Below the pieces are notes generated by a model, which ran no database searches, had not been told where the DNA came from, and worked only from the letters and a program-made list of their open reading frames with translations. Shown here in pieces: positions 50,218-59,194 of a stretch of DNA of 64,000 bases. The first letter of the stretch is position 1. Every line of letters begins with the position of its first letter. Made by a program: the position numbers and the translations under genes. This stretch comes from Nocardioides pocheonensis (GTDB lineage: Bacteria > Actinomycetota > Actinomycetes > Propionibacteriales > Nocardioidaceae): positions 293,502 through 357,501 of the forward strand of contig NZ_RJSF01000044.1 of assembly GCF_003725535.1 (NCBI RefSeq). The letters run 5' to 3'.

Positions 50218-51459
50218 ATGCAGGGCTCGGCAGTGCGGCGTACGCGGGTGCTGGTGCTGCCTGCCCTGGTCACTGCGCTGGTCACTGCGCTGGCGCTCGC
50301 GGTCGCCGGGTGCGGGGCTTCGCACCGGGCGACGGACAAGCCGGTCGCCGCGACCGACAGCCCCACTCGCACCGACGCGCCCACCGGCCTCGAGGACGTC
50401 GCCATGCCCCGACCGGGCAAGGTGAAGACCCCGCTGTTCACCCAGGACCTGCTCGTCTTCAGCCAGGACCCGCTCCCCAAGGACGTCGTCACCGCGATCA
50501 AGGGCGTGAAGGGCGTGCAGGCCGCCGAGCAGTTCTCGATGGCGTCCTTCTACGTCGAGGAGCAGCAGGTCACGTACGCCGCGATCAACCCCGACACCTT
50601 CCGGCGCTACCTGCCCGCTGCGGCCGCGCAGGACACGGAGGTGTGGGACCGGGTGGCCGACGGCGAGCTCGGCGTCACGCCGACGATCCGCGACGCGGTC
50701 GCCGTGCACGACGACACCGTGCAGATGGGCAACGGCAAGGACGCCCCGCTGATGCACATCGGCGCACTGACGCCGCTGAACGACCAGCTGCACACCCCGT
50801 TCATCAACGCGGTGGTCAACGAGAAGTGGGGGCCCAAGCTGCACATGCCCACCGGCAACGCGCTGCTGATCTCCACCGGCAACGCCGATCCGGTGGCCCT
50901 GCGGCCGACGATCGCGGGCCTGGCCGGCGACAAGGCGACCGTGCTGGTGCTCGGACCCGGTCGCAACCTCGACCCCCACGCCGCCCTGACCGCCGTGCTC
51001 ACCGGCGGGTCGGTCGCGCAGGCGGTCGGCTCGTTCACCTACACCGTCAACCCGGACGGCTCGGTCAACCCCGACCCGCGGTGGATCCGCGACTACATCC
51101 GCACCGAGCAAGTGCCGATCCTGGGCGCCGTACGGTGCAACAAGGCGATGCTGCCCCAGCTCCGCGCCGCCCTGCAGGACGTGGTGAAGCTCGGCCTGGC
51201 GTCGAAGATCCACCCGAACGAGTACGGCGGCTGCTACGTCCCGCGCTACATCGGCCACGACCCCTCGCAGGGCCTGTCGTTCCACACCTGGGGCACGGCG
51301 ATCGACCTGAACGTCGCGGAGAACCAGCGCGGCACCGCCGGCACGATGGACCGCAACGTGGTGGCGATCTTCCGGAAGTGGGGCTTCAACTGGGGCGGGA
51401 CGTGGCGCTACACCGACCCGATGCACTTCGAGATGGCGCAGCTGGTGGCGGTCCGGTGA
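50218..51459 (+). CDS. M15-family D-Ala-D-Ala carboxypeptidase-like lipoprotein
   Basis: A 413-residue exported protein. The lipobox LALAVAGC has its Cys near residue 39. About 230 residues without clear family follow. The C-terminal peptidase M15 domain has zinc ligands in GLSFHTWGTAIDLN (His about 355, Asp about 362) and DPMHFEM (His about 403). The ATG at 50218 has GGAGG nearby. An earlier ATG at 50146 would add 24 basic residues. The likely role is trimming peptidoglycan stem peptides at the cell surface. Confidence 0.82.
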   Translation: MQGSAVRRTRVLVLPALVTALVTALALAVAGCGASHRATDKPVAATDSPTRTDAPTGLEDVAMPRPGKVKTPLFTQDLLVFSQDPLPKDVVTAIKGVKGVQAAEQFSMASFYVEEQQVTYAAINPDTFRRYLPAAAAQDTEVWDRVADGELGVTPTIRDAVAVHDDTVQMGNGKDAPLMHIGALTPLNDQLHTPFINAVVNEKWGPKLHMPTGNALLISTGNADPVALRPTIAGLAGDKATVLVLGPGRNLDPHAALTAVLTGGSVAQAVGSFTYTVNPDGSVNPDPRWIRDYIRTEQVPILGAVRCNKAMLPQLRAALQDVVKLGLASKIHPNEYGGCYVPRYIGHDPSQGLSFHTWGTAIDLNVAENQRGTAGTMDRNVVAIFRKWGFNWGGTWRYTDPMHFEMAQLVAVR

Positions 51460-51544
51460 CGGGCGGCCGTCGGCTCCCTGGTCGGGCCGGCTGATTGCTC
51501 TCCGGGTGTCTCACGCCGGCGTGCCTCGATCCCTTCCGCCGTGC

Positions 51545-52303
51545 TCAGTCGATCAGCTGGCGGGTGAGGTCGGTGGGCAGCAGGCGGCGCGCCGCGATGA
51601 GGCGCTCGGCCACCGCAACGGTGATCGTCTGCGCGGCCATGATGCCGAAGAGAACGAGGGCCTGCGCAGTGGCGGCCTGCACAGGGCTGCCGCCGCCGAG
51701 CATCACGCCGATGAACGCGCCGGGAAGGGTGACCACGCCGGTGGTCTTCACCTGGTCGAGGCCGGGCAGGAGGGCCTCGGGCGCTCGCCGGTGGATCGAC
51801 TCGGTGATCGCCTGGGCCGGCAGCATGCCGAGGGACAGGCACGCTTCGTACTGCGAGCGCTCCTCCCGCAAGGCCGCGAACGCACGCCGCCCGACCAGGG
51901 TGTGGCCGGTCATCGCGTTGCCGACGATGATGCCGGCGACCGGGATCACGGCGATCCCCTTCCACGGCACCGCCCCGGTCGCGAAGACCACGATCAGCAC
52001 CGGGGCGGCCCCGGCGGCCATGGCGAGGGCCGCCCACGGCCACGCCCGGAGCGCCTCGACGCGGCGGCCGGTGGTGAGCACGCCCATCGCGAACATCACG
52101 GCGACGAGCAGCCAGGACAGCGCCAGGCTGCCCACGACGGTCTTGATCAGCAGCGCGACCACGCCGAGCTGGACGACCGCGCGAGCGGCCGCGACCAGCG
52201 AGGGCAGCTCGAGGCCGTAGCCGGCGACCCGGTGCGCGACGAGGGTGAGCGTGAGCAGGGCGACGAGCGCGATCACGACGGGCCAGGTGGGGTCGATGCT
52301 CAC
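51545..52303 (-). CDS. FetB/UPF0014-family ABC permease
   Basis: A 252-residue membrane protein with about seven spans and the UPF0014 features ARAVVQLGVVALLIK, GIIVGNAMTGHTLVGRRAF, LSLGMLPAQAITESIHRRAPEALLPGLDQVKTTGVVTLPGAFIGVMLGGGSPVQAA. In Escherichia coli FetB with the ATPase FetA exports iron. No FetA gene is adjacent here. The GTG at 52303 stands seven bases after the minus-strand TAGCGT (52316-52311), a leaderless arrangement. A frame to 52690 has no such support. It is divergent from the metal-oxidase locus. Confidence 0.85.
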   Translation of the reverse strand: MSIDPTWPVVIALVALLTLTLVAHRVAGYGLELPSLVAAARAVVQLGVVALLIKTVVGSLALSWLLVAVMFAMGVLTTGRRVEALRAWPWAALAMAAGAAPVLIVVFATGAVPWKGIAVIPVAGIIVGNAMTGHTLVGRRAFAALREERSQYEACLSLGMLPAQAITESIHRRAPEALLPGLDQVKTTGVVTLPGAFIGVMLGGGSPVQAATAQALVLFGIMAAQTITVAVAERLIAARRLLPTDLTRQLID

Positions 52304-52473
52304 GAGGAGCACGCTAGCGAGACGGCGGTCGGCGGGGCGAGTCCGTGCCAGCAATCCACAAGGAGGGCTGCCTAGCGTCGTGGCACACACCCGGTCAGGA
52401 GCGCCAGTCGTCCCCAGGACAAGGCGCCGGACCGGGCGAAGGCGGCGCCGTTGCCCCCCAAGCGGCGCTGCCC

Positions 52474-52511
52474 GACAGGCCTCCGCGGCCGGCGGGCCGC
52501 GGGGGCCTGTC
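52474..52511. other. Long perfect-type hairpin in the fetB-peroxidase gap
   Basis: GACAGGCCTCCGCGGCC (52474-52490) pairs over 17 bp with GGCCGCGGGGGCCTGTC (52495-52511), with one T-G wobble and loop GGCG. It lies upstream of the inferred peroxidase promoter and behind the fetB start, so it does not end either gene. It may insulate the two divergent units or be the relic of a lost gene's terminator. Confidence 0.6.
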
Positions 52512-52555
52512 GCCTGCGGTCGCGTAGGAGGGCCGCCGATCGGCGGGCGCGTGCC

Positions 52556-52596
52556 GTCCAAGGTTTGTCCAAGGCCCGGTTCCGAAGGTGGAGCAG
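52556..52596 (+). promoter_or_regulatory. Shared activator-type promoter element, copy 1
   Basis: GTCCAAG occurs at 52556-52562 and again at 52567-52573, an 11-bp period, followed by GCCCGGTTCCGAAGG and GGAGCA. The same 40-bp pattern recurs at 58573-58612. Direct repeats of this period are typical for OmpR/PhoB-type response regulators. No canonical -35 is seen, which would fit activator-dependent transcription of the peroxidase gene. Confidence 0.55.
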
Positions 52597-52625
52597 TCAC
52601 TACTCGAGGCCGAGGCAGGTTCGCC

Positions 52626-55600
52626 ATGATGTCATTCCGCTCAGGCAGGTCCGCTGGTACGTCGTTCGCTGCGTCTGCTCGACGAGGCAACCCCAGCCAT
52701 CACCGGTCCTCGAGATCGGCGCCCGAGCGGACCCGACGGGTCGCGCTCTTCACGGCCCTGGTCGTGCCCCTCGCCCTCGGGCTGCAGCTGGTCCCGCAAG
52801 CCGCACCGGCGGTGGTGGGCCCGGTGGGCAACGGGTTCACCGTCACGGCGGGCGATCTGAACTTCATCCTCAAGCAGATCAAGATCGCGGAGCGGCACAG
52901 TCGTGCGTTCGAGGGCGACCCCACCGCTGCCCCGCAGCCCAACCCCCACCCCGCGGCGGACCCGAGCTACTGCCTCTCGATGATCGGCAGCGCCGCCGAC
53001 CAGATCCCGGACCCGCTCACCTCCTACGGTCTGCGGACCGTCGACGGCCAGTGCAACAACCTGACGTCGGTCCTCGACACGACCAACGCGAACAACAGCT
53101 TCCCCACGCCGACCTACGCCAACCACCCGACGATCGGTGCCGCCGACCAGCCGTTCCCGCGGCTGACCGCTCCGGAGTTCCGGACCGCTGAGAGCAACCC
53201 ACCGGCCTTCGGTCCTCCAGGTCCTGTGACGAGCTACGCCCAGAAGACTGCCGGCAACGTCGTCTTCGACTCCCAGCCGCGGATGATCTCGAACCTCATC
53301 GTCGACCAGACCTCGACGAACCCGGCGGCCGTCGCGGCGGCCGGATTCCCGGTGCGTGCCCAGAACGGTGGCAACCCGACCGTGCCCTGCAAGACGAACC
53401 CGGACGGCAGCGACATCATCCCGCTGACGCCGGCCAACTGCGTGCCGCGGTACCACACGCTGTTCATCGAGAACGTGACGACCGACGTCGGCCTGTCGCC
53501 GCCGTACAACTCGCTGTTCACCTTCTTCGGCCAGTTCTTCGACCACGGCGTCGACCAGACCGTCAAGAGCAGCGGCACGGTGATCGTGCCGCTCAAGGAC
53601 GACGACCCGCTCGTGGCGGGCCCGGACCACGTCTTCGGTACCGCTGACGACCTCGACCCCAGCCTGCGGTTCATCCCGCTCACCCGCGCCCAGAACCAGC
53701 CCGGGCCGGACGGTGTCATCGGCACCGCGGACGACGTCCAGGACGCCAACAACACCGACACCCCGTGGGTCGACCAGTCCCAGACCTACACGTCGCACGC
53801 ATCGCACCAGATCTTCCTGCGCGAGTACGTGTCAGACGGTGCAGGGCATCCGCTGTCAACCGGTCGGTTCCTCGGCGGACTGCCGGCAGGGCAGACCTAC
53901 AGCGGCTCCCCGGACGGGACCGACGGGATCTCGACGTGGGCGTCCACGAAGAAGCAGGCGCACGACCTGTTGGGTATCCAGCTGGTCGACACCGATGTGG
54001 CGGATGTTCCGATGCTGCTCGCGGACCCGTACGGCAACTTCGTCCCCGGCCCGGCCCGTGGCCTTCCGCAGCTCGTGACGGATGCCGGCCTGGTCGAGGG
54101 GAACCTCGCTGACCCGGTGAAGACGAAGTGCACCGCAGCGGGGCCGAACTGCCCGTCCGTCTACACCGCCAAGCACTTCGACACGCCGTTCCTGACCGAC
54201 ATCGCGCACAACGCGGATCCCGGGTCCGTCGGACCGTGCACCACCGCGATCGGAGTCACGCCACGGTCGCCGAAGGGCTGCCTGAGCCCCGACGCCGACA
54301 ACACCCCGTCGGCGGACTTCGCGCACCAGCCGGCGGGCACCTACGACGACGAGATGCTCGACGCCCACTTCACCTGCGGTGACGGGCGCTGCAACGAGAA
54401 CATCGCGCTCTCGACGATCCACCAGATCTTCCACTCCGAGCACAACCGGCTCGCCAACGAGTTCGACTCCGTGACCCTGCCGGCCAACGCCTCTCTCTCG
54501 ACGGCCTTCCACGACACGAACTGCCCGATCGGGTGTGCCACGAACGACCCGACGCGGCCGACGACCTACACCTACGGTCAGCGGCTCTTCCAGGCAGCGC
54601 GGTTCGTCACCGAGATGGAGTACCAGCACCTGGTCTTCGAGGAGTTCGCGCGCAAGGTGCAGCCGGCGATCCGGCCGTTCCACGTGTACTCGCCCGACAT
54701 CAACCCGGCGATCAAGGCGGAGTTCGCCCACGCGGTCTACCGGTTCGGGCACTCGATGCTGGACGACGACGTCGCCCGGACCGACGTCGCTCCCGACAAC
54801 ACGCGAAAGGACAACTCACTGCCGCTGTTGACGGCGTTCCTCAACCCGCCCGCGTACTTCGACGACGCACCCAACAACACCTTCTACACACCGCAGCAGG
54901 CTGCCGGTGCGATCGTCATGGGCTCCTCGGACCAGTCGGGCAACGAGCTCGACGAGTTCATCAACGAGACCCTGCGGAACAACCTGCTCGGGCTCCCGCT
55001 CGACCTGGCGACGTTCAACCTCACCAGGGCGCGCAGCGAGGGCATCCCACCGTTGAACAGCGTCCGGAGGAAGATCTTCGCGGACACCAACGACGGCCAG
55101 ATGCAGCCGTACACGAGCTGGAGCGACTTCGGACAGCACCTGAAGCACCCTGAGTCGCTGATCAACTTCGTGGCCGCCTACGGCACCCACCCGACGATCA
55201 CCTCGGCCACCAGCGTCACCGCGAAGCGCGATGCCGCGCGGGCGATCGTCGATCCACGGCCGGTGCAGGCCGGCCCGGACGGCATCCTGGGCACGGCGGA
55301 CGACATCCCGGCGGATGTGCCGCCTTCGGATGCGGCGGACTTCATGTTCAGCACCCCCGGCTCGGCGTGGGCGAGTGACGCCAACGGCAAGACCACGACC
55401 GGGCTGGACAGCGTCGACCTGTGGGTCGGAGGCCTCGCCGAGGTCACGAACCTCAACGGCGGCCTGCTGGGATCCACGTTCAACTACGTGTTCCAGACCC
55501 AGCTCGAGAGCCTGCAGGACGGCGACCGGCTGTACTACCTGGCCCGCACACCTGGCCTCAACCTGCGCACGCAGCTCGAGGGCAACTCGTTCTCCGAGCT

Positions 55601-58460
55601 GATCCAGCGCAACACCGATGGGACGAACACGCTGAAGGCCGACGCGTTCGCCACGGCCGACTGCAAGTTCCAGCTGTCGCACCTCGCCGGCACCCCGGCC
55701 GGGTACGCGCAGTTCGGAGCGACGGTGGCGGACGACACGACGACGCCGGACTGCGACGAGTCGCTGCTCCTGGTCAGGTCGCCCGACGGCACCATCTCCT
55801 ACCGGCAGCGCAACACGGTCGACCCGACGGGCATCAACGGCCAGTCGGTCTACCAGGGAACTGACGGCCCCGACCGGGTCGCCGGCGGCAACGACAACGA
55901 CACCTTCTGGGGCGGCAAGGGCAACGACCGGATCGAGGGCAGCGGCGGAGACGACGTGGCACTCGGTGGTGAGGGCAACGACATCATCACCGACCTCGAC
56001 GGAGCCGACACCCTCAAGGGTGGTCCGGGCAACGACGCCATCGACGGCGGCCCGGGCGACGACATCCCGATGGGCAACGACGGTCAGGACTTCATCAACG
56101 GTGGAGCCAACGACAACGAGAGCTTCGCCGGTCCCGGCAACGACTACATCATCGCCGGCCAGGGTGCGGACGCCGTCTTCGGTGACGGAGGCGACGACTG
56201 GATCGAGGGCGGCACGGGTCAGGACCTCCTCCAGGGTGACCACGGTGCGCCGTTCTTCGACGACCCGGGTGAGGCCGCACCTGGAAACGACATCTTCGTC
56301 GGCCAGCCGGGTGAGAACGACTACGACGCCGAAGGTGGCGACGACATCATGCTGCAGAACGCGGCCATCGACCGCAACGCAGGCGCCGGCGGCTTCGACT
56401 GGGCCACCCACCAGGGTGACACCGTCGCTGCCAACGACGACATGATGATCAACAACAACCTGGGCGGCCTGCCGATCCAGATCGTCGTCAACCGCGACCG
56501 CTGGCAGGAGACCGAGGCCGACGCGGGTGGTCAGTTCAACGACGTGATCAAGGGCACCGACGGCGTCCTGGCCAACCCGCGCCTGATCGGCGGCGGCGGC
56601 TTCCAGGGATGCGACGCCGTCGACCAGGCCGGCCTGAACCGGATCACGGGCCTCGCCGCCCTGCTCCCGCCGGTCGCCCAGTGGCCCGGGACCGCTGCCG
56701 ACGTGGCTGCACTCTCTGCCTCGGGACGGTGCCCGCTCAGCGGCCCGGTCTGGGGCGAGGGTGACATCCTCCTCGGTGGTCCCGGCAGTGACACCATCAC
56801 GGGTCGTGCCGGCGACGAGATCATCGACGGTGACCAGGAGCTGCGCGTCGCGATCAGCGTGACGGACGGCAACGGCAACGAGCTCGGTCGCACCAACCTC
56901 ATGGAGGGGCTGCCCACCAGCGGCAACTTCGGGCCGGGAACGGCCGGGATGACCCTGCAGCAGGCCGTCTTCGCGGGCCTCGTCGACCCGGGCAACCTGG
57001 TCAACGTCCGCGAGATCGTCGACAACGTCAACGCCCCGGCGGACTGCAGCGCCAGCGCTCCGGTCAACTGCGACACCTCGGTGTACGCCGGACCGCGCTC
57101 CCAGTACACGATCACGTCCAACCCGAACGGATCGATCACGGTCCATGACACCACCAGCGCCGCTCCGGCGCCCGGCGTCGTGGCCACGGGAGACGGCACC
57201 GACACGCTGTTCAACATGGAGCGGCTGCAGTTCAGCGACCAGACGGTCGTGCTGGCCGCACCCAACGCACCGACGATCGGCACGGCCACGGCCGGCAACG
57301 CGTCGGCGGACGTCACGTGGACCGCGGCGGCCACGGGTGAACCGGCCACGTCGTTCGAGATCCAGGTGCTCTCGGGTGGTGTCCAGCAGGGTGCTCTCCG
57401 CACCGCCCCGCCCTCCGACTCGAGCGCGCACATCACGGGCCTGACCAACGGGACCACCTACACCTTCAAGGTGCGGGCCGTCGGGGCCTTCGGTGCCAGC
57501 CCGTTCTCCGCGGAGTCGAACGCCGTGACACCGGCGCCGGTCGCACCCGGTGCTCCGACGATCGGTACGGCGACCGCGGGCGTCGGGTCGGCCAGCGTCA
57601 CCTGGACCGCTCCGGCGGACGACGGTGGCTCGCCGATCACGGGCTACCTGGTCCAGGCCAGGAACTCGCTCGGCACGGTCCTCGGAACGGCGTCCGCCGG
57701 TCCGGGTGCCACCAGCGCGACCGTGACCGGTCTGACCCCCGGCACGACCGTGTGGCTGCGGGTGCGGGCGTCCAACGCCGTCGGCAACGGGCCCTTCAGT
57801 CTGGACTCGAACGCCGTGACGGTGCTCGCGGACACGACGGCCCCGACGGTGACGGCACGGAACCCGGCCCCGAACGCGACCGGGGTGCCGCAGACCACCA
57901 CGGTGACGGCGACGTTCAGCGAGCCGGTCCAGGGAGTCAGTGGCACGACGTTCCGGTTGAGGAACACCGTGAACGGGCTCAACGTGTCGGCGACGGTCAC
58001 GATGGTGGGCAACACCGCCACCCTCACGCCGACGGCACCGCTGGCGAACAACACGCAGTACACCGCGACGCTCACCGGTGGGGCGACGGCGATCCGCGAC
58101 CTGGCCGGCAACCCGCTGACCACGACCTCGTGGACCTTCCGGACCGCCCTCGACGTGACCCCGCCGACGGTGACCAGCCGGAGTCCCGCGCCCGGAGAAA
58201 CGGGGGTGCCGGTGGGCAGCAACGTGGTGGTGACGTTCAGCGAGCCGGTGACCTTGGGAGCGAACAGCTTCACGCTCACCAACGCGGCCGGACGCAGGGT
58301 GCTCGCCGTGGTGACCCTGAGCGTGGACGGCAGGACCGCGACGCTCAACCCGGCCCTCAACCTGCCGGCGGGGCAGACCTTCACGGTCGCTCTGACCAAC
58401 GGGGTCCGGGACCTGGCGGGCAACCGGTTGGCACCCCTGACCTGGACGTTCCGCACCTAG
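52626..58460 (+). CDS. Secreted animal-type heme peroxidase with RTX repeats (MopA-like)
   Basis: A 1944-residue exported protein. A signal region with hydrophobic stretch (VALFTALVVPLALGLQLVPQAAPAV) ends near residue 65. The animal-heme-peroxidase domain spans about 230-1000: the distal-His segment FFGQFFDHGVDQT (near 300), STIHQIFHSEHNRLANEF (near 600) and the proximal-His segment YRFGHSMLDDD (near 705). RTX nonapeptides GGxGxD run from about 1080 to 1210. Two fibronectin-III domains (about 1548-1735) and two Big_5 Ig-like domains (about 1737-1944) follow. Three GTADD motifs may bind calcium. This combination is that of MopA, the Mn(II)-oxidizing peroxidase of Aurantimonas and Erythrobacter. 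Function here is inferred. The ATG at 52626 (or 52629) is chosen over an unsupported longer frame. Confidence 0.85.
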   Translation: MMSFRSGRSAGTSFAASARRGNPSHHRSSRSAPERTRRVALFTALVVPLALGLQLVPQAAPAVVGPVGNGFTVTAGDLNFILKQIKIAERHSRAFEGDPTAAPQPNPHPAADPSYCLSMIGSAADQIPDPLTSYGLRTVDGQCNNLTSVLDTTNANNSFPTPTYANHPTIGAADQPFPRLTAPEFRTAESNPPAFGPPGPVTSYAQKTAGNVVFDSQPRMISNLIVDQTSTNPAAVAAAGFPVRAQNGGNPTVPCKTNPDGSDIIPLTPANCVPRYHTLFIENVTTDVGLSPPYNSLFTFFGQFFDHGVDQTVKSSGTVIVPLKDDDPLVAGPDHVFGTADDLDPSLRFIPLTRAQNQPGPDGVIGTADDVQDANNTDTPWVDQSQTYTSHASHQIFLREYVSDGAGHPLSTGRFLGGLPAGQTYSGSPDGTDGISTWASTKKQAHDLLGIQLVDTDVADVPMLLADPYGNFVPGPARGLPQLVTDAGLVEGNLADPVKTKCTAAGPNCPSVYTAKHFDTPFLTDIAHNADPGSVGPCTTAIGVTPRSPKGCLSPDADNTPSADFAHQPAGTYDDEMLDAHFTCGDGRCNENIALSTIHQIFHSEHNRLANEFDSVTLPANASLSTAFHDTNCPIGCATNDPTRPTTYTYGQRLFQAARFVTEMEYQHLVFEEFARKVQPAIRPFHVYSPDINPAIKAEFAHAVYRFGHSMLDDDVARTDVAPDNTRKDNSLPLLTAFLNPPAYFDDAPNNTFYTPQQAAGAIVMGSSDQSGNELDEFINETLRNNLLGLPLDLATFNLTRARSEGIPPLNSVRRKIFADTNDGQMQPYTSWSDFGQHLKHPESLINFVAAYGTHPTITSATSVTAKRDAARAIVDPRPVQAGPDGILGTADDIPADVPPSDAADFMFSTPGSAWASDANGKTTTGLDSVDLWVGGLAEVTNLNGGLLGSTFNYVFQTQLESLQDGDRLYYLARTPGLNLRTQLEGNSFSELIQRNTDGTNTLKADAFATADCKFQLSHLAGTPAGYAQFGATVADDTTTPDCDESLLLVRSPDGTISYRQRNTVDPTGINGQSVYQGTDGPDRVAGGNDNDTFWGGKGNDRIEGSGGDDVALGGEGNDIITDLDGADTLKGGPGNDAIDGGPGDDIPMGNDGQDFINGGANDNESFAGPGNDYIIAGQGADAVFGDGGDDWIEGGTGQDLLQGDHGAPFFDDPGEAAPGNDIFVGQPGENDYDAEGGDDIMLQNAAIDRNAGAGGFDWATHQGDTVAANDDMMINNNLGGLPIQIVVNRDRWQETEADAGGQFNDVIKGTDGVLANPRLIGGGGFQGCDAVDQAGLNRITGLAALLPPVAQWPGTAADVAALSASGRCPLSGPVWGEGDILLGGPGSDTITGRAGDEIIDGDQELRVAISVTDGNGNELGRTNLMEGLPTSGNFGPGTAGMTLQQAVFAGLVDPGNLVNVREIVDNVNAPADCSASAPVNCDTSVYAGPRSQYTITSNPNGSITVHDTTSAAPAPGVVATGDGTDTLFNMERLQFSDQTVVLAAPNAPTIGTATAGNASADVTWTAAATGEPATSFEIQVLSGGVQQGALRTAPPSDSSAHITGLTNGTTYTFKVRAVGAFGASPFSAESNAVTPAPVAPGAPTIGTATAGVGSASVTWTAPADDGGSPITGYLVQARNSLGTVLGTASAGPGATSATVTGLTPGTTVWLRVRASNAVGNGPFSLDSNAVTVLADTTAPTVTARNPAPNATGVPQTTTVTATFSEPVQGVSGTTFRLRNTVNGLNVSATVTMVGNTATLTPTAPLANNTQYTATLTGGATAIRDLAGNPLTTTSWTFRTALDVTPPTVTSRSPAPGETGVPVGSNVVVTFSEPVTLGANSFTLTNAAGRRVLAVVTLSVDGRTATLNPALNLPAGQTFTVALTNGVRDLAGNRLAPLTWTFRT

Positions 58461-58528
58461 GAGGTAACCGCAACCCAGGAACCGCAATCACGGGACCGGA
58501 ACCCAGGACCGGGACCCCGTGATCGGGC

Positions 58529-58561
58529 AAGGTGCCCGTGGCCACCGGCCACGGGCACCTT
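58529..58561 (+). terminator. Terminator after the peroxidase gene
   Basis: AAGGTGCCCGTGGCC pairs perfectly over 15 bp with GGCCACGGGCACCTT around ACC. It separates the peroxidase transcript from the multicopper-oxidase operon, which then needs its own promoter. Confidence 0.85.
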
Positions 58562-58572
58562 CGCGTGCGGTC

Positions 58573-58612
58573 GTCCAAGATCTGTGCAAGGCCCGGGTCG
58601 GACCATCGGAGC
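58573..58612 (+). promoter_or_regulatory. Shared activator-type promoter element, copy 2
   Basis: GTCCAAG (58573-58579) and GTGCAAG (58584-58590), period 11 bp, are followed by GCCCGGGTCGGACCAT and GGAGC, ending right at the ATG of the next gene. It aligns without gaps for most of its length with 52556-52596. The first codon lies so close that the transcript would have almost no leader. Confidence 0.55.
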
Positions 58613-59188
58613 ATGGACGGGGCGCGGTCACGGACGCGGGCGCGGCGGGGGCAGGTACGCCGGCACCGCCGCGCCCTCGCGACCGGCCTGCTCCTGCTGG
58701 CGACCGCCCTCGGAGGCGTCCGGGCGTTCGCCCTGGCCGAGGCCGCCGGGCAGGACCCCGCGACCCTGCAGATCGACGGTGCCACGCTCCGGGTCACCGG
58801 TGTCGAGCAGGTCGTCGGCACAGCGGCGGCCGACCTGATGGGCGGCATGGCGCACAACATCTCGGGCTACGTCCCCCAGGACGAGATGATGCTCAGCGTC
58901 TCCGTCGAGATCACGGCTGGTGCGCAGCCCTCGACGTACGAGGCGCGGAGGATCGTCGCGCGAGCGGTCGGAGCGCGCACACCGCTCATGGCCGCCGGCG
59001 GCTCCCTCGGATCGGGGTTCCTCGATGCGCACGGCCGGGTGGTCGGCACGGTGACGTTCGTCGTGCCGCGCAACGGTTCACATCTCGTCCTCAGCGTCCG
59101 CGGCTCGCCGCGGTCCATCGATCTCGCGGCCGTCGACCAGGTGGCACCTGGCCACGAGGGCCACGACCACGGCACAACCACGAGGTAG
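58613..59188 (+). CDS. Exported protein with His-rich tail, unknown function
   Basis: A 191-residue protein. A basic N-terminus and one hydrophobic segment (LATGLLLLATALGGVRAFALAEA) suggest a signal peptide or anchor. The mature part looks beta-rich (LQIDGATLRVTGVEQVVG; VVGTVTFVVPRNGSHLVLSVRG) and contains a Met-rich stretch LMGGMAHNISGYVPQDEMM. The C-terminus is HEGHDHG, a likely metal-binding tail. It lies six bases before the giant multicopper oxidase, so the products probably work together, for instance as copper donor or accessory subunit. I do not recognise the family. It is not obviously similar to MnxE or MnxF. Confidence 0.75.
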   Translation: MDGARSRTRARRGQVRRHRRALATGLLLLATALGGVRAFALAEAAGQDPATLQIDGATLRVTGVEQVVGTAAADLMGGMAHNISGYVPQDEMMLSVSVEITAGAQPSTYEARRIVARAVGARTPLMAAGGSLGSGFLDAHGRVVGTVTFVVPRNGSHLVLSVRGSPRSIDLAAVDQVAPGHEGHDHGTTTR

Positions 59189-59194
59189 GCAGCC

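Noticed and set aside
52245..52625. Upstream extension of the heme peroxidase frame
   Set aside because: It overlaps the start of divergent fetB, the hairpin and the promoter repeats, and has no ribosome site; the signal region begins after 52626.
55866..56260. Periodic sequence suggestive of a CRISPR or tandem repeat array
   Set aside because: The period is the nine-residue RTX GGxGxD repeat within an intact coding frame.
52626..58460. Hemolysin or RTX toxin
   Set aside because: RTX repeats are present, but the N-terminal half is an animal-type heme peroxidase and no toxin domain or type I secretion genes are seen.
54816..58487. 1223-residue minus-strand open frame opposite the peroxidase
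   Set aside because: Antisense shadow of a high-GC gene: Arg/Val/Gly-rich, no family, and the plus frame has clear domains.
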